DNA from: Oceaniovalibus sp. ACAM 378
GTDB lineage: Bacteria > Pseudomonadota > Alphaproteobacteria > Rhodobacterales > Rhodobacteraceae
Length of the DNA: 64,000 bases
NCBI RefSeq assembly: GCF_008085915.1
Contig: NZ_VSJK01000006.1
Span: forward strand, 124,001-188,000
Reading direction: 5' to 3'
The position numbers and the translations under genes are program-made. Positions 8,970 to 18,710 of this stretch are shown one piece after another (the stretch's first letter is position 1; every line of letters starts with the position of its first letter). The notes beneath the pieces are model-generated. The model was not told the DNA's origin. It made no database searches and saw only the letters and a program-made list of their open reading frames with translations.

Positions 8970-9758
8970 ATGTCATTCAGCCTTGCCACATGGAACATCA
9001 ATTCGGTCCGGCTCCGCGCCGGGCTTGTCGCCCGCCTGATGACCGAGGAAGCGCCGGATATCCTGTGCCTTCAGGAGTGCAAATCACCGGTCGACCTTAT
9101 CCCGCTCGAAGGCTTTCGCGCGCTGGGATATACCCACATGGTTGCCCGGGGGCAAAAAGGATACAACGGCGTCGCGATCCTGTCCAAACTGCCGATGGTT
9201 GAGGCTGGCGCGCTGGATCATGCCCGACTCGGCCACGCCCGCCATGTCGCCGGACGTCTGGAAAACGGCGTGGTGATCCACAATTTCTATGTGCCCGCAG
9301 GCGGCGATAAACCGGACCGCGAGATCAACGAAAAGTTCGGGCAAAAGCTGGATTACCTGACGGATATGCGCGACGCCTTCCATGCTGATCGGCCCGAAAG
9401 GGCGATTCTGGTGGGCGATCTGAACATTGCCCCGCGCGAAGATGACGTCTGGGATCACAAGAAGTTGCTGAAAATCGTCAGCCATACCCCGGTCGAAGTT
9501 GACCATCTGGGCGCCGTGCAGGATGCGGGAAAATGGGTCGATGTGACCCGTGCCGACATTCCCGACGGATCGCTGTATTCGTGGTGGTCGTACAGGGCGG
9601 CAGACTGGGACGGGGCCGACAAGGGGCGCCGGCTGGATCACATCTGGGCCACGCCCGATATTGCCGGTGCGGCCCATTCGTCACGCATCCTGCGCCCCGT
9701 CCGGGGCTGGGACAAGCCAAGCGATCACGCACCGGTCTTTGCCACCTTCGATCTGTGA
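8970..9758 (+). CDS. xth: exodeoxyribonuclease III
   Basis: Class II AP endonuclease and 3'-5' exonuclease of base-excision repair, 262 residues. Signature blocks of the exonuclease/endonuclease/phosphatase fold are in order: ATWNINSVRLR at the start, DILCLQECK near 30, GYNGVAILSK near 64, LVGDLNIAPREDDVW near 150, and RRLDHIWATPDI and SDHAPVFATFDL at the C-terminus with the catalytic Asp-His. The ATG at 8970 is chosen because homology begins at once and AGGA precedes it; the upstream in-frame extension to 8832 is unlike the family. The next gene starts 7 nt downstream. Confidence 0.95.
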   Translation: MSFSLATWNINSVRLRAGLVARLMTEEAPDILCLQECKSPVDLIPLEGFRALGYTHMVARGQKGYNGVAILSKLPMVEAGALDHARLGHARHVAGRLENGVVIHNFYVPAGGDKPDREINEKFGQKLDYLTDMRDAFHADRPERAILVGDLNIAPREDDVWDHKKLLKIVSHTPVEVDHLGAVQDAGKWVDVTRADIPDGSLYSWWSYRAADWDGADKGRRLDHIWATPDIAGAAHSSRILRPVRGWDKPSDHAPVFATFDL

Positions 9759-9765
9759 GCGTGGT

Positions 9766-11253
9766 ATGTGGAAACTGACACGACGGGCGGCATTGCTGGG
9801 CGCTGGCGCGGCGCTCGGCGTTTGGGGTGCCGGACGGTTCGGCCCCAGCCTGCCGTCCTTGGCGGGCAATGCGATGGTTCTGCCCACGGGGTCTGACAGC
9901 ACGCTGAACGATGCCAGCCGGCTGTCGGAAACGCCGATCCACCGCCATATCACCCTGTCCGAAGACGTGGGCGAGGCGCTGGTGAACAAGCTGCGCGGCG
10001 AGCTTGAGGATGCAAAGGCAGGCAACCGCCCCGTCGCCCTGTCCGCCGCGCGGCACTCCCTGGGCGGTCAGTCGATCCCCCGCGACGGTCATGCGATCAC
10101 CTGCGACAACGGATTTGTCGAACCCGACACGGCGAACGCCACCTTTCGCGTCCACGCTGGTGCGCGCTGGAGTCAGGTGATCGCCGCGCTGGACCCGCTT
10201 GGGTTTTCGCCCAAGGTGATGCAAAGCAATCGCGATTTCGGTGTCGGGGCCACGTTTTGCGTCAACGCCCATGGCTGGCCCGCACCCAACGGCCCGATGG
10301 GCAGCACGGTGCGCGAATTTCGCATGGTCACCCATGATGGCGACTGGATCACCTGTTCGCGCCGCGAGAATGCGGCACTCTTCGCCATGACCATGGGGGG
10401 GTATGGCCTGATCGGTCTGATCACTGACCTGACGTTGGACATGACCCCGAACCGGCGTCTGAACCCGAAGTTTGTCAAACTGCGAAGTACCGATCTGGGC
10501 ACCGCCTTCGCCGCCGCGTTGGAGGATCCTGTGGTCGAAATGGCCTATGGTCGGCTGAACGTCGACCGCGACAGGTTTTTCGAGGACGGCCTGCTGGCCA
10601 CCTATCGCCCCGACGCGGATCAAAGCGATCTGCCCCCGGTCACCGGCTCGGGCAGGCTTGCCGGGATGTCGCGTGATATCTTCCGCGCACAGCTTGGCAA
10701 TGAAGCGGTCAAGCGCGGACGATGGTTCGTCGAATCCAACCTCGGCCCCTTGGTTGGCGGAGGTGCGACGACACGGAACAGCCTGCTCAACGAACCTGTT
10801 GTCACGTTGGATGCCCGCGTTTCCGACCGGACCGACATCTTGCAAGAATACTTCATCGCGCCCGACCGGTTCGCCGATTTCGTTCTTTTATGCCAGCAGG
10901 TTATCCCCGAATCCTATCAAGAGCTCTTGAACATCACGCTGCGCTATGTCGCCGCCGATACCGAAAGCTGGCTGTCCTATGCTCCCGAGCCGCGCATCGC
11001 CGCCGTCATGTTGTTTTCGCAAGAGATGACGGCGCGGGGTGAATCCGATATGGCCCGCATGACCCAAGCGCTGATCGAAGGTGTCATCAATATCGCAGGG
11101 ACATATTACCTGCCCTATCGGTTGCATGCCACGCAGGATCAGTTCACCCGCGCCTATCCCCGTGCGGCCGAGTTCGCAGCGGCGAAACGGCGGATCGATC
11201 CCGACCTAAGGTTCCGCAACGCGCTGTGGGACAGCTACATGAAGGATCTCTGA
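9766..11253 (+). CDS. Tat-exported FAD-binding oxidoreductase (PCMH/VAO type)
   Basis: 495 residues with a twin-arginine-like N-terminus (TRRAALLGAGAALGVWGAG). An FAD-binding PCMH domain spans roughly residues 60-230: PVALSAARHSLGGQSIPRDG, HAGARWSQVIAALDPLGFSP and GPMGSTVREFRMVTHDGDW fit the vanillyl-alcohol-oxidase/aldonolactone-oxidase superfamily. The C-terminal half resembles FAD-linked oxidase cap regions. The substrate cannot be named. The start at 9766 lies 7 nt after the xth stop and opens into the signal, so it is preferred over the longer upstream reading. Confidence 0.82.
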   Translation: MWKLTRRAALLGAGAALGVWGAGRFGPSLPSLAGNAMVLPTGSDSTLNDASRLSETPIHRHITLSEDVGEALVNKLRGELEDAKAGNRPVALSAARHSLGGQSIPRDGHAITCDNGFVEPDTANATFRVHAGARWSQVIAALDPLGFSPKVMQSNRDFGVGATFCVNAHGWPAPNGPMGSTVREFRMVTHDGDWITCSRRENAALFAMTMGGYGLIGLITDLTLDMTPNRRLNPKFVKLRSTDLGTAFAAALEDPVVEMAYGRLNVDRDRFFEDGLLATYRPDADQSDLPPVTGSGRLAGMSRDIFRAQLGNEAVKRGRWFVESNLGPLVGGGATTRNSLLNEPVVTLDARVSDRTDILQEYFIAPDRFADFVLLCQQVIPESYQELLNITLRYVAADTESWLSYAPEPRIAAVMLFSQEMTARGESDMARMTQALIEGVINIAGTYYLPYRLHATQDQFTRAYPRAAEFAAAKRRIDPDLRFRNALWDSYMKDL

Positions 11254-11271
11254 GCCTACCGTGACACTTCT

Positions 11272-11575
11272 GTGACGGCGATTGCGGGCGTCGCGGTCTT
11301 TCCGGCTGTTGCCTTCGGCGCCAGCTCTTCCGCAGAACTGGCGATAACGGCGCCGTACGACGACGGGCTGGCCATCCGCCCGGGCTCTACCGGGACTATT
11401 GCGGCTCTGCTGCTTGATGTCTCGGGCGTCCCTGTGAGCTGCCCGACGGCACGAGGATCATGTGACGTTAAAGAATGCCGGCCCCGATTTCGTGGTGCGG
11501 TCCAATGCCGCAGGGGTGTGGCTGGTGCTGCCTGCGGGTCTGAACATGTGTCTGGCGCTGCCAAAAACGCGCTGA
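11272..11575 (+). pseudogene. possible frameshifted small gene (unrecognised)
   Basis: Two protein-like pieces lie in different frames. The first (GTG at 11272) reads VTAIAGVAVFPAVAFGASSS and continues as a plausible exported N-terminus to about 11430. The second, ending at the TGA at 11573, contains HVTLKNAGPDFVVRSNAAGV and VWLVLPAGLNMCLALP. A stop and a frame change separate them. The family is not recognised. The gap between the FAD oxidase and cnoX is 391 bp; apart from this relic I see nothing in it. The call rests only on the protein-like look of the text. Confidence 0.3.
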
Positions 11576-11644
11576 ACCTTGCAACGCGAGCCTGTTTACG
11601 CCATCTGATAGAGCAGTACCGCGCAGGCAAAAAGGACCGCCCCC

Positions 11645-12565
11645 ATGCTGGAATTCGGCCAGACCCCCCAGACCCCACCAGCCGCCGACCTGATCAAGGA
11701 CGCGACCGAGGCCACATTCATGGCCGACGTGATCGAGGCCAGCAAGACCGTGCCAGTGATCGTCGATTTCTGGGCCCCATGGTGCGGGCCGTGCAAGACG
11801 CTTGGCCCGATGCTGGAAAAGGCAGTGACCGCCGCCAAAGGTGCGGTCAAGATGGTCAAGGTGAACGTCGATGGGGCGCAGGCCATCGCGGCACAACTGC
11901 AGATCCAGTCGATTCCCACGGTTTTCGCGTTCTTCAACGGCCAGCCGGTCGACGGGTTTCAGGGTGCGGTGCCGCAATCGGAACTGGATGCCTTCGTGCA
12001 GCGGGTGATCGCAGCGGGCGGCGGGCAGGCCCCCGACGACGGGCTTGACGAGGCGCTGCAAGCGGCGGAGGAAATGCTGGAGGAGGGCGCGGTCACCGAC
12101 GCCGTTCAGACCTTTGCCGCCATTCTGGGCGAAGACCCGTTGAACCCGCGCGCCTATGCCGGGATGGTGCGCTGCCACCTCGCCACGGGCGATCTGGATC
12201 AGGCCGAGGCGGTCCTGAACGGTGCCGATGTATCGATCAGCCATGCGCCGGAACTTGAGGCTGTCCATGCCCAGTTGCAACTGGCGCGTCAGGCCGCCAA
12301 CACTGGCCCGCTGGACGAACTGGGCGCCGCGGTCCAGGCCGATCCGGACAATCATCAGGCGCGGTTCGATCTTGCGATCGCGCTGCATGCCAATGGTGAT
12401 GTGCAGGGCGCGGTCGATCATTTGCTTGACCTGTTCCGGCGCGATCGCGAGTGGAATGATGCAGCTGCAAAAACACAGCTTTTCACGATTTTTGATGCCT
12501 TGCCGGCGAAAGATCCCATCGTCCTGACCGGACGGCGCAAGCTTTCGTCGATGATATTCGTCTGA
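11645..12565 (+). CDS. cnoX: thioredoxin-TPR co-chaperone (CnoX/YbbN-like)
   Basis: 306 residues. A thioredoxin domain (about 25-125) contains the redox motif WCGPCK (Cys47, Cys50) and the cis-Pro segment QSIPTVFAF. It is followed by a helical tetratricopeptide-like region (about 145-300) rich in DALQAAEEML-type helices. This layout is that of CnoX/YbbN, which protects unfolded proteins during oxidative stress and hands them to DnaK or GroEL. E. coli CnoX lacks the full CGPC motif, whereas this protein keeps it, so disulfide-reducing activity is likely. It sits 40 bp ahead of the Lon-N gene, probably one transcript. Confidence 0.9.
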   Translation: MLEFGQTPQTPPAADLIKDATEATFMADVIEASKTVPVIVDFWAPWCGPCKTLGPMLEKAVTAAKGAVKMVKVNVDGAQAIAAQLQIQSIPTVFAFFNGQPVDGFQGAVPQSELDAFVQRVIAAGGGQAPDDGLDEALQAAEEMLEEGAVTDAVQTFAAILGEDPLNPRAYAGMVRCHLATGDLDQAEAVLNGADVSISHAPELEAVHAQLQLARQAANTGPLDELGAAVQADPDNHQARFDLAIALHANGDVQGAVDHLLDLFRRDREWNDAAAKTQLFTIFDALPAKDPIVLTGRRKLSSMIFV

Positions 12566-12605
12566 GGGGGTTTGCCGGGGCGGGACTGCGACCTATCTAA
12601 GAGCC

Positions 12606-13250
12606 ATGTTGCCATTCAAAGATCTCCCCCCGACGATTCCCGTGTTTCCTTTGCCGGGCGCTCTTTTGCTGCCCCGTGCGAACCTGCCGCTGCACATCTT
12701 CGAGCCGCGGTATCTGGCGATGCTGGACGATGCATTGAAAACCCCCGGGCGGCTGATCGGAATGATCCAGCCGCGCGAGGTGCCCGGATCGGACGAACGC
12801 CGGTTGCATGCCATCGGTTGTGCCGGGCGGATCACCGGATTTTCCGAAACCGAGGACGGGCGGTATATGATCACGCTGTCTGGCCTCTCGCGGTTCCGCG
12901 TCCTGCGCGAGGTCACGGGATTTGAACCCTATTCACGCTGTGATGTGTCATGGGATGGGTTTTCGCGGGATCTGGGCCCGGTCGAACATGACTCGGCGTT
13001 CGACCGGACAGAGTTTCTGGATCTGCTGGGCCGGTTCTTCGATGCAGAAGACCTGAAAACCGATTGGGAATCTCTGCATGAGGCCGAGGACGAACTTCTG
13101 ATCAACTCGCTGTCCATGCTGTGTCCGTTCGAACCGGAGGACAAGCAAGCCCTGCTTGAAGCGCCGTCTCTGTCGACCCGGCGCGAAACTCTGGTCACGC
13201 TGATCGAATTTGCCCTGCGCAAAGGCGATTCCGTCGAGATCATGCAATGA
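12606..13250 (+). CDS. LON peptidase substrate-binding domain protein
   Basis: 214 residues consisting only of the N-terminal substrate-binding domain of Lon (PF02190). It starts [20 protein letters not shown] and contains [15 protein letters not shown] and [20 protein letters not shown], the usual pattern of stand-alone Lon-N proteins. There is no ATPase or protease domain. Such proteins commonly follow a thioredoxin/TPR gene in Rhodobacterales; the precise role is unknown. Its stop overlaps the start of the Trm112 gene (ATGA, 13247-13250), indicating coupling. Confidence 0.88.
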   Translation: MLPFKDLPPTIPVFPLPGALLLPRANLPLHIFEPRYLAMLDDALKTPGRLIGMIQPREVPGSDERRLHAIGCAGRITGFSETEDGRYMITLSGLSRFRVLREVTGFEPYSRCDVSWDGFSRDLGPVEHDSAFDRTEFLDLLGRFFDAEDLKTDWESLHEAEDELLINSLSMLCPFEPEDKQALLEAPSLSTRRETLVTLIEFALRKGDSVEIMQ

Positions 13251-13426
13251 CCCCACCTGCCTATGATCGCCGGATGCTGGAATCCCTGGTCTGCCCGCAG
13301 ACGCGTGCGCCCTTGAGTTTTGATGCCGTGCGTATGGAACTTGTCAGCAAGGCGGCCCATCTGGCCTATCCAATCCGGGGCGGTATCCCGGTGATGTTGG
13401 TCGATGAGGCCCGATCGCTGGACTGA
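13247..13426 (+). CDS. Trm112 family protein
   Basis: A 59-residue protein of the Trm112 family (PF03966), small zinc-ribbon-like proteins that in eukaryotes activate several methyltransferases. It reads [17 protein letters not shown] near the start and [20 protein letters not shown] near the end, the conserved bacterial pattern. Only one cysteine remains in the N-terminal motif, as in many bacterial members. The ATG overlaps the preceding stop, so translation is probably coupled. The partner methyltransferase is not evident here. Confidence 0.88.
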   Translation: MTPPAYDRRMLESLVCPQTRAPLSFDAVRMELVSKAAHLAYPIRGGIPVMLVDEARSLD

Positions 13427-13439
13427 TCGGGCGGGGTTG

Positions 13440-13460
13440 CAAATTTTCGTCGAAAATTTG
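13440..13460. repeat. A+T-rich perfect palindrome after trm112
   Basis: CAAATTTTCG (13440-13449) and its exact reverse complement (13451-13460) flank a single T, 13 nt after the Trm112 stop. It directly precedes a copy of the dispersed repeat and could serve as terminator of the cnoX-lonN-trm112 operon. Confidence 0.6.
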
Positions 13461-13495
13461 GGCCTTCGGCGAGAGTATTTTCACAAGGAGAAACC
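13461..13495 (+). repeat. dispersed intergenic repeat, copy 1 (diverged)
   Basis: GGCCTTCGGCGAGAGTATTT followed by TCACAAGGAGAAAC matches, with a few substitutions, the intergenic copies at 23820-23857 and 30007-30043 (minus strand). All three share the order C-T-rich core, GAGTATTT, four variable bases, CAARGAGAAAC. Confidence 0.65.
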
Positions 13496-13661
13496 GGGTG
13501 GCGACGGCTGACGGGGATTGTTGACGCCAACCAGCCCCTGACCGGAAAGCCACACCCACCGATACAAACTGTGGAAATGTCGGGGCTTTTTGTGGACCAT
13601 GGCTTGGTCACTGGGCTATCCTCGGGATCAAAGGGGCGAAACGACCCCGTTCGAGGCACTG

Positions 13662-14840
13662 ATGCAGTTTCCCCAGAGGTTTTCGAACCTGCCTGAGTAT
13701 GCGTTCCCGCGTCTGCGGCGATTGCTCGACGCCCATGCGCCGGGCGGCGACGTCGTGCATATGTCGATTGGCGAGCCGAAACACGCTTTTCCGGCTTGGA
13801 TCACCGATATCATCACCCAGAATGCTGCCGGATTCGGACAGTATCCACCGAATGACGGCACGCCGGAACTTTTGGCCGCCATGGCCGCCTGGGTTGAACG
13901 GCGCTATGGTGTCACGCTTGACTCCGAGCGCGAGATCATGGCGCTGAACGGCACCCGCGAGGGATTGTTCAACAGCGCCATTGCCCTGTGTCCCGAAGAA
14001 AAGCGCGGGCGGCCGGTCGTGCTGACGCCAAACCCGTTTTATCAGGTCTATGCCGTCGCCGCGCTGGCCGTCGGGGCCGAGCCTGTCTATGTTCCGGCCA
14101 CTGCTGCGACCGGTTTTCTTCCTGATTATGGCGCGCTGCCGGCAGAGGTGCTGAACCGCACCGCCATCGCCTATGTCTGTTCGCCTGCCAATCCGCAGGG
14201 CGCCGTGGCCGATGCGGCATACTGGCGTGCGTTGATCACGCTGGCTGAGCGGTATGATTTTCGGATCTTTGCCGACGAGTGTTATTGCGAGATCTATCGC
14301 GATGCCGCCCCAGTTGGCGCGATCGAGGTGGCCCGCGCGATGGGCGCTGATCCCGAACGTGTGGTGATTTTTCATTCGCTTTCCAAACGCTCGAACCTGC
14401 CGGGGCTGCGGGCCGGGTTTGTCGCCAGCGGGCCACAGAACATTGACCGGCTGCGGCAGTTGCGCGCCTATTCCGGGGCGCCGATACCGTTGCCCTTGCA
14501 ACGGGCGGCCGAAGCGGTGTGGAACGACGAGGCGCATGTCACCGCGTCGCGCGCGATCTATCAAACCAAGTTCGACATTGCGGACCGGGTCTTTGCGGGC
14601 ATCCAGGGGTGCGGCGCGCCCGAAGCGGGTTTCTTTCTGTGGCTTCCGGTGGAAGACGGAGAAGCGGCGGCCCTCAAGATCTGGCGCGAAACCGGCGTGC
14701 GGGTCTTGCCGGGGGCCTATCTTTCGCGCGACGTGAACGGTGACAACCCCGGACGGGGATATATAAGAGTGGCCCTTGTGGCGGAACAACAAGAGATGCA
14801 GGGCGGGCTGGAACGGCTTCGCGATTGCATCTTCACCTGA
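13662..14840 (+). CDS. dapC: PLP aminotransferase class I/II, DapC-like
   Basis: 392 residues, fold-type I aminotransferase. Features: SIGEPKHAFPAWI near residue 32, GTREGLFNSAIAL near 98, SPANPQGAVADAAYW near 172, the aspartate in FADECYCEIYRD near 202, and the PLP lysine in HSLSKRSNLPGLRAGF near 237. It resembles N-succinyl-diaminopimelate aminotransferases (DapC), which act in lysine/peptidoglycan precursor synthesis. Placement directly upstream of ftsK is usual in Rhodobacterales. The ATG at 13662 is preferred because family similarity starts there (MQFPQRFSNLPEYAFPRLR); an in-frame ATG at 13590 is possible. DapC substrate specificity is inferred, not shown. Confidence 0.8.
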   Translation: MQFPQRFSNLPEYAFPRLRRLLDAHAPGGDVVHMSIGEPKHAFPAWITDIITQNAAGFGQYPPNDGTPELLAAMAAWVERRYGVTLDSEREIMALNGTREGLFNSAIALCPEEKRGRPVVLTPNPFYQVYAVAALAVGAEPVYVPATAATGFLPDYGALPAEVLNRTAIAYVCSPANPQGAVADAAYWRALITLAERYDFRIFADECYCEIYRDAAPVGAIEVARAMGADPERVVIFHSLSKRSNLPGLRAGFVASGPQNIDRLRQLRAYSGAPIPLPLQRAAEAVWNDEAHVTASRAIYQTKFDIADRVFAGIQGCGAPEAGFFLWLPVEDGEAAALKIWRETGVRVLPGAYLSRDVNGDNPGRGYIRVALVAEQQEMQGGLERLRDCIFT

Positions 14841-14852
14841 GGACGAGAATCC

Positions 14853-17800
14853 ATGGCGTATCAGACCAGACAGCGCGATCCGCTTTTTGATAGCGACACC
14901 CAAGCGGTGCTGGAGCGGCGTGGCAAGGAACTGCTTGGGCTGATCCTGATCGCGTTGGGACTTGCAACAACGCTTATGCTTGGGACGGCGGTGCCTGACG
15001 ATCCCAGCTGGTTCTCGGTTACTCAGGAACCTGCGCAGAATCTGCTGGGTCGGTTTGGCGCGTCGGTTTCGGCACCACTGTTAAACATCGTCGGCTGGGG
15101 TGCTTGGGGGTTTCCCGTGGTGTTCTTTGCCTGGGGGCTGCGGTTCATGGCCCATATGGGCGAAGATCGCGCGACGGCGCGGTTGATCTTTGCGCCTTTG
15201 GCCATCGCTTTGGCCGCTGTTTACGCGTCGACACACGAACCGCCTGCGGGTTGGACCAACTATTTCGGGCTGGGCGGGTTGTTCGGCGACACGATTCTGG
15301 GTGCCGTTCTTGGGGTTGTCCCGGTCAAGGCAACATTCGGGTTGAAACTGACCGCGCTGATCGTGGCCGGCGGTATGCTCGCCATGGGTCTTTTCGCGCT
15401 GGGCTTTACCCGCAGCGAGTTGCAACTGGTCGTCAGATTCCTGGTCCGGTCGGTCTTGCAGTGCTATGACATGACGATGAATTCACTTGGCCGGGGGGCT
15501 GTCGGTCTGGGCAAGGGTGCCGCGACAGGGTTCAAGGCAGCGCAGGTGGCGGGCCATGGTATGGCCGCCCGCCGCGCCCAGTCCAAGGCAGAAGCCGCCG
15601 AGACGGCCCGTCTTCAGGCCGAGGCTGATATGGCATGGGAACAGCCGGAAACACCGCGCCGCACCCCGGTTCTGCGTGCGGACCCGCGTGGCGATTTCCG
15701 CGCCGAACGAAGCTCTGAGCCGAGGTTCGACCCCGATACCGCGCCACAGTATGTCGCCGCGCCCTATATGATGGACGATTCGTATGACTCCATGGCCCCC
15801 GCAGTTGCCCCGGCGGCACGCGCATCGCTGCTCGACCGGTTGCCGTCGCTGTTCCGACGCCCGGCTCCGGCAGATGCACCTGTGGTCGATGAGCAGGTAT
15901 ACCCCGATCTGGCGCCGATGCCCGAGGGCGACGACCGGATCAAGGCCAAGATTGCCGATGTGATCAAGTCGCGGGTACGTGCGCGCCCGTTCATGGCCTC
16001 TGTCGGCCCCGGTGGACGGGCCGAACCGCCGGTTCTCCGCGCCCGGCATCCGCGCGGGCCGCAACCGATGGTTCTGAATACCAAACCGGCCCCAACGGAC
16101 GAAATGTTGCCTGCCGAGCCGCCGCTTCAGGCAGCATCGGTCGTTTCGCGGGTTGCGCCTGCCGCCCCGAATCTTGCTGATACACGGGTGCCTGCGCCCG
16201 TCTATCACGCCGAATATGATGACGACGACGATGACGAGATCATCATGCCGGAATGCGAATTGGTGGCCGCCACGCCCATGGTGCCCCCGGTGTTCCGCAG
16301 CGCGCAGGCGGAATCGGCGAAAAGCGTCGTGCAACACGCGCCGAAAAAAGCGCTCGTGCCCAGCAGACAGGCGCAGGCCGAGGCGCAGCCTGCGTTGCAG
16401 TTCGAGGAAAAATATGCGGCATACGAACGCCCGCCGTTGAGCCTGCTGAGCAGTCCGGACACGATCACCCGCCACCACTTGAGCGACGAGGCGCTTGAGG
16501 AAAATGCGCGGATGCTGGAATCGGTGCTGGACGATTACGGGGTCAAGGGCGAGATCGTGTCGGTCCGTCCCGGCCCTGTCGTGACAATGTACGAATTGGA
16601 GCCGGCTCCGGGCCTTAAAGCGTCGCGGGTGATCGGCCTGTCGGACGATATCGCCCGGTCGATGTCGGCGCTTTCGGCGCGTGTCTCGACCGTGCCGGGG
16701 CGCAGTGTGATCGGGATCGAATTGCCCAACGTGAACCGCGAGATGTGCGTGTTGCGCGAAATTCTGGCCTCACGCGATTTCGGCGATTCGCAGATGCGCC
16801 TGCCGCTGGCTCTGGGCAAGGATATCGGCGGCGATCCGGTGGTCGCGAACCTCGCCAAGATGCCCCACCTGCTGATCGCGGGCACCACGGGGTCGGGTAA
16901 ATCGGTCGCCATCAACACGATGATCCTCAGCCTGCTCTACAAGCTGACACCGGAAGAATGCCGGATGATCATGATCGACCCCAAAATGCTGGAACTGTCG
17001 GTCTATGACGGCATCCCGCACCTTCTGTCGCCTGTCGTGACCGACCCGAAAAAGGCGGTCGTTGCCCTGAAATGGACAGTGGGCGAGATGGAGGAGCGAT
17101 ATCGCAAGATGTCGAAGATGGGTGTGCGCAACATCGAAGGCTATAATGGTCGCGTCCGCGAGGCGCTGTCCAAAGGTGAGATGTTCAGCCGTACGGTGCA
17201 GACTGGATTCGACGATAATACCGGCGAACCGGTGTTTGAAACCGAAGAGATCCAGCCCGAGATCCTGCCCTTCATTGTCGTCATCGTCGACGAAATGGCC
17301 GACCTGATGATGGTCGCGGGGAAAGAGATCGAGGCATGTATTCAGCGCCTTGCACAGATGGCGCGGGCTTCGGGCATTCACCTGATCATGGCGACACAGC
17401 GCCCCTCGGTCGACGTGATCACCGGCACGATCAAGGCGAACTTCCCGACGCGGATTTCGTTTCAGGTGACGTCGAAGATCGATTCGCGCACCATTCTGGG
17501 TGAGATGGGCGCCGAACAACTGCTTGGTATGGGCGACATGCTGTATATGGCGGGTGGATCGAAAATCGTCCGCGTGCACGGGCCGTTCTGTTCGGATGAA
17601 GAGGTCGAAGAAATCGTCAACTTCCTCAAGGGGTTCGGGCCACCGGAATATATGTCCGGTGTGGTCGAAGGCCCGGACGAATCGACGGAATCTAACATCG
17701 ACGCGGTTCTGGGTCTTGGCAACGGTGACGGCGAAGACGCGCTGTATGATCAGGCGGTCAGTATCGTGATCAGGGACCGCAAGTGTTCGACCAGCTATAT

Positions 17801-17927
17801 TCAGCGCAAGCTGGGGATCGGCTATAACAAAGCCGCCCGTCTGGTCGAACAGATGGAGGACGAAGGCGTCGTCTCGTCCGCCAACCATGTGGGCAAACGC
17901 GAAATACTGGTGCCCGAGCAACATTAA
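14853..17927 (+). CDS. ftsK: DNA translocase FtsK
   Basis: 1024 residues. The N-terminus (about 25-190) has four membrane helices that anchor it at the septum. A long Pro/Ala/Arg-rich linker (about 200-530) includes an acidic run [14 protein letters not shown]. Then come the FtsK alpha domain ([20 protein letters not shown]), the motor with Walker A GTTGSGKS (residues 677-684) and Walker [16 protein letters not shown] near 805, and a C-terminal winged-helix gamma domain ([20 protein letters not shown]) that reads KOPS. It pumps chromosomes through the closing septum and activates XerCD at dif. It starts 12 nt after dapC and ends at a strong terminator. Confidence 0.97.
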   Translation: MAYQTRQRDPLFDSDTQAVLERRGKELLGLILIALGLATTLMLGTAVPDDPSWFSVTQEPAQNLLGRFGASVSAPLLNIVGWGAWGFPVVFFAWGLRFMAHMGEDRATARLIFAPLAIALAAVYASTHEPPAGWTNYFGLGGLFGDTILGAVLGVVPVKATFGLKLTALIVAGGMLAMGLFALGFTRSELQLVVRFLVRSVLQCYDMTMNSLGRGAVGLGKGAATGFKAAQVAGHGMAARRAQSKAEAAETARLQAEADMAWEQPETPRRTPVLRADPRGDFRAERSSEPRFDPDTAPQYVAAPYMMDDSYDSMAPAVAPAARASLLDRLPSLFRRPAPADAPVVDEQVYPDLAPMPEGDDRIKAKIADVIKSRVRARPFMASVGPGGRAEPPVLRARHPRGPQPMVLNTKPAPTDEMLPAEPPLQAASVVSRVAPAAPNLADTRVPAPVYHAEYDDDDDDEIIMPECELVAATPMVPPVFRSAQAESAKSVVQHAPKKALVPSRQAQAEAQPALQFEEKYAAYERPPLSLLSSPDTITRHHLSDEALEENARMLESVLDDYGVKGEIVSVRPGPVVTMYELEPAPGLKASRVIGLSDDIARSMSALSARVSTVPGRSVIGIELPNVNREMCVLREILASRDFGDSQMRLPLALGKDIGGDPVVANLAKMPHLLIAGTTGSGKSVAINTMILSLLYKLTPEECRMIMIDPKMLELSVYDGIPHLLSPVVTDPKKAVVALKWTVGEMEERYRKMSKMGVRNIEGYNGRVREALSKGEMFSRTVQTGFDDNTGEPVFETEEIQPEILPFIVVIVDEMADLMMVAGKEIEACIQRLAQMARASGIHLIMATQRPSVDVITGTIKANFPTRISFQVTSKIDSRTILGEMGAEQLLGMGDMLYMAGGSKIVRVHGPFCSDEEVEEIVNFLKGFGPPEYMSGVVEGPDESTESNIDAVLGLGNGDGEDALYDQAVSIVIRDRKCSTSYIQRKLGIGYNKAARLVEQMEDEGVVSSANHVGKREILVPEQH

Positions 17928-17936
17928 GCCAAGCCG

Positions 17937-17963
17937 ATCCCCCGGGTGCGGCACCCGGGGGAT
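17937..17963. terminator. terminator between ftsK and dps
   Basis: ATCCCCCGGGTG (17937-17948) and its perfect complement (17952-17963) form a 12-bp stem with a CGG loop, followed by TATTCTG. It lies between convergent ftsK (+) and dps (-) and could stop both. Confidence 0.8.
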
Positions 17964-17992
17964 TATTCTGTGGCGCAGTCCTGAGTTGCGGC

Positions 17993-18472
17993 TCAGATCG
18001 GGGCGTTCGACCCAATGAACCAAGCGTCCTTGTCGATCTGGCGCGACACCTCGGTAAACAGATCTTCGGTATCCGCATCGCCCGCGTCAGACGCTTCTTC
18101 GATCGCTTCACGCACCGCTTCGCCCACTTTCAGGAAACGATCCTTCAGGGCGGCGACATGATCGGCGATATTTTCGATTTCCAGCGGATAGGCGTCGAGC
18201 GTTGATTTCTCTGCCGCTTCTTCGACCGTACCGCGGGCATGGCCACCAAGGATCACCGCGCGTTCGGCCATCAGGTCGGCCCCTTCACGCAGACGATCGG
18301 CCACCTGATCCAGCAATTCGTGAACGCCGATATATCCTGGACCCTTCAGGTTCCAATGGGCTTGCTTGACCGCCAGCGTTAGCGCGACGGTGTCAGCCAA
18401 GCGGGCGTTCAGCAGATCAATCATCTTGTGGCGGGTCTGATCGTTCAGTCCGGAAACAAAAGCTTCGGGCAT
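17993..18472 (-). CDS. dps: Dps DNA-protecting ferritin-like protein
   Basis: 159 residues, the normal Dps length. It forms a dodecameric cage that oxidises and stores iron with hydrogen peroxide and shields DNA in stationary phase or oxidative stress. The ferroxidase ligands fall at His39, His51, Asp55, Asp66 and Glu70, exactly the spacing of E. coli Dps (H51, H63, D67, D78, E82); the first is in KQAHWNLKG. A basic N-terminal tail for DNA binding is short or absent. It is transcribed divergently from lolA across a 238-bp gap that holds a 33-bp tandem duplication. Confidence 0.95.
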   Translation of the reverse strand: MPEAFVSGLNDQTRHKMIDLLNARLADTVALTLAVKQAHWNLKGPGYIGVHELLDQVADRLREGADLMAERAVILGGHARGTVEEAAEKSTLDAYPLEIENIADHVAALKDRFLKVGEAVREAIEEASDAGDADTEDLFTEVSRQIDKDAWFIGSNAPI

Positions 18473-18480
18473 GGTCGTTC

Positions 18481-18546
18481 CTTTCGTGTCTGGTTCAGCG
18501 CGGTCGCACAGGGCTTTCGTGTCTGGCGCGGCGCGGCCGCACAGGG
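18481..18546. repeat. 33-bp imperfect tandem duplication in the dps-lolA gap
   Basis: The 33 nt at 18481-18513 recur at 18514-18546 with 29 identities; both copies begin CTTTCGTGTCTGG and end GCACAGGG. The pair starts 8 bp upstream of the dps start codon, so it lies in the dps leader or promoter. Confidence 0.8.
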
Positions 18547-18710
18547 CCGTCTGGCCGTTTCACCAGTTCAATTCGCTGGCGGTGCCAAAGGTTCCCGCAA
18601 AGATTCAGGATCACATTGCAGTGCGCCGTGGCGCGAAACTTCGCCGGGTGACTTGGCGATCTGGCGCGCGGCACCCTATATAGACGTCAGAGCGAGAAGC
18701 GAGGAATGCA

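Noticed and set aside
14853-17927. Asp repeat (GATGAC units near 16217) in ftsK as a possible microsatellite
   Set aside because: It encodes a short acidic run inside the normally variable FtsK linker; no sign of frame-affecting variation.
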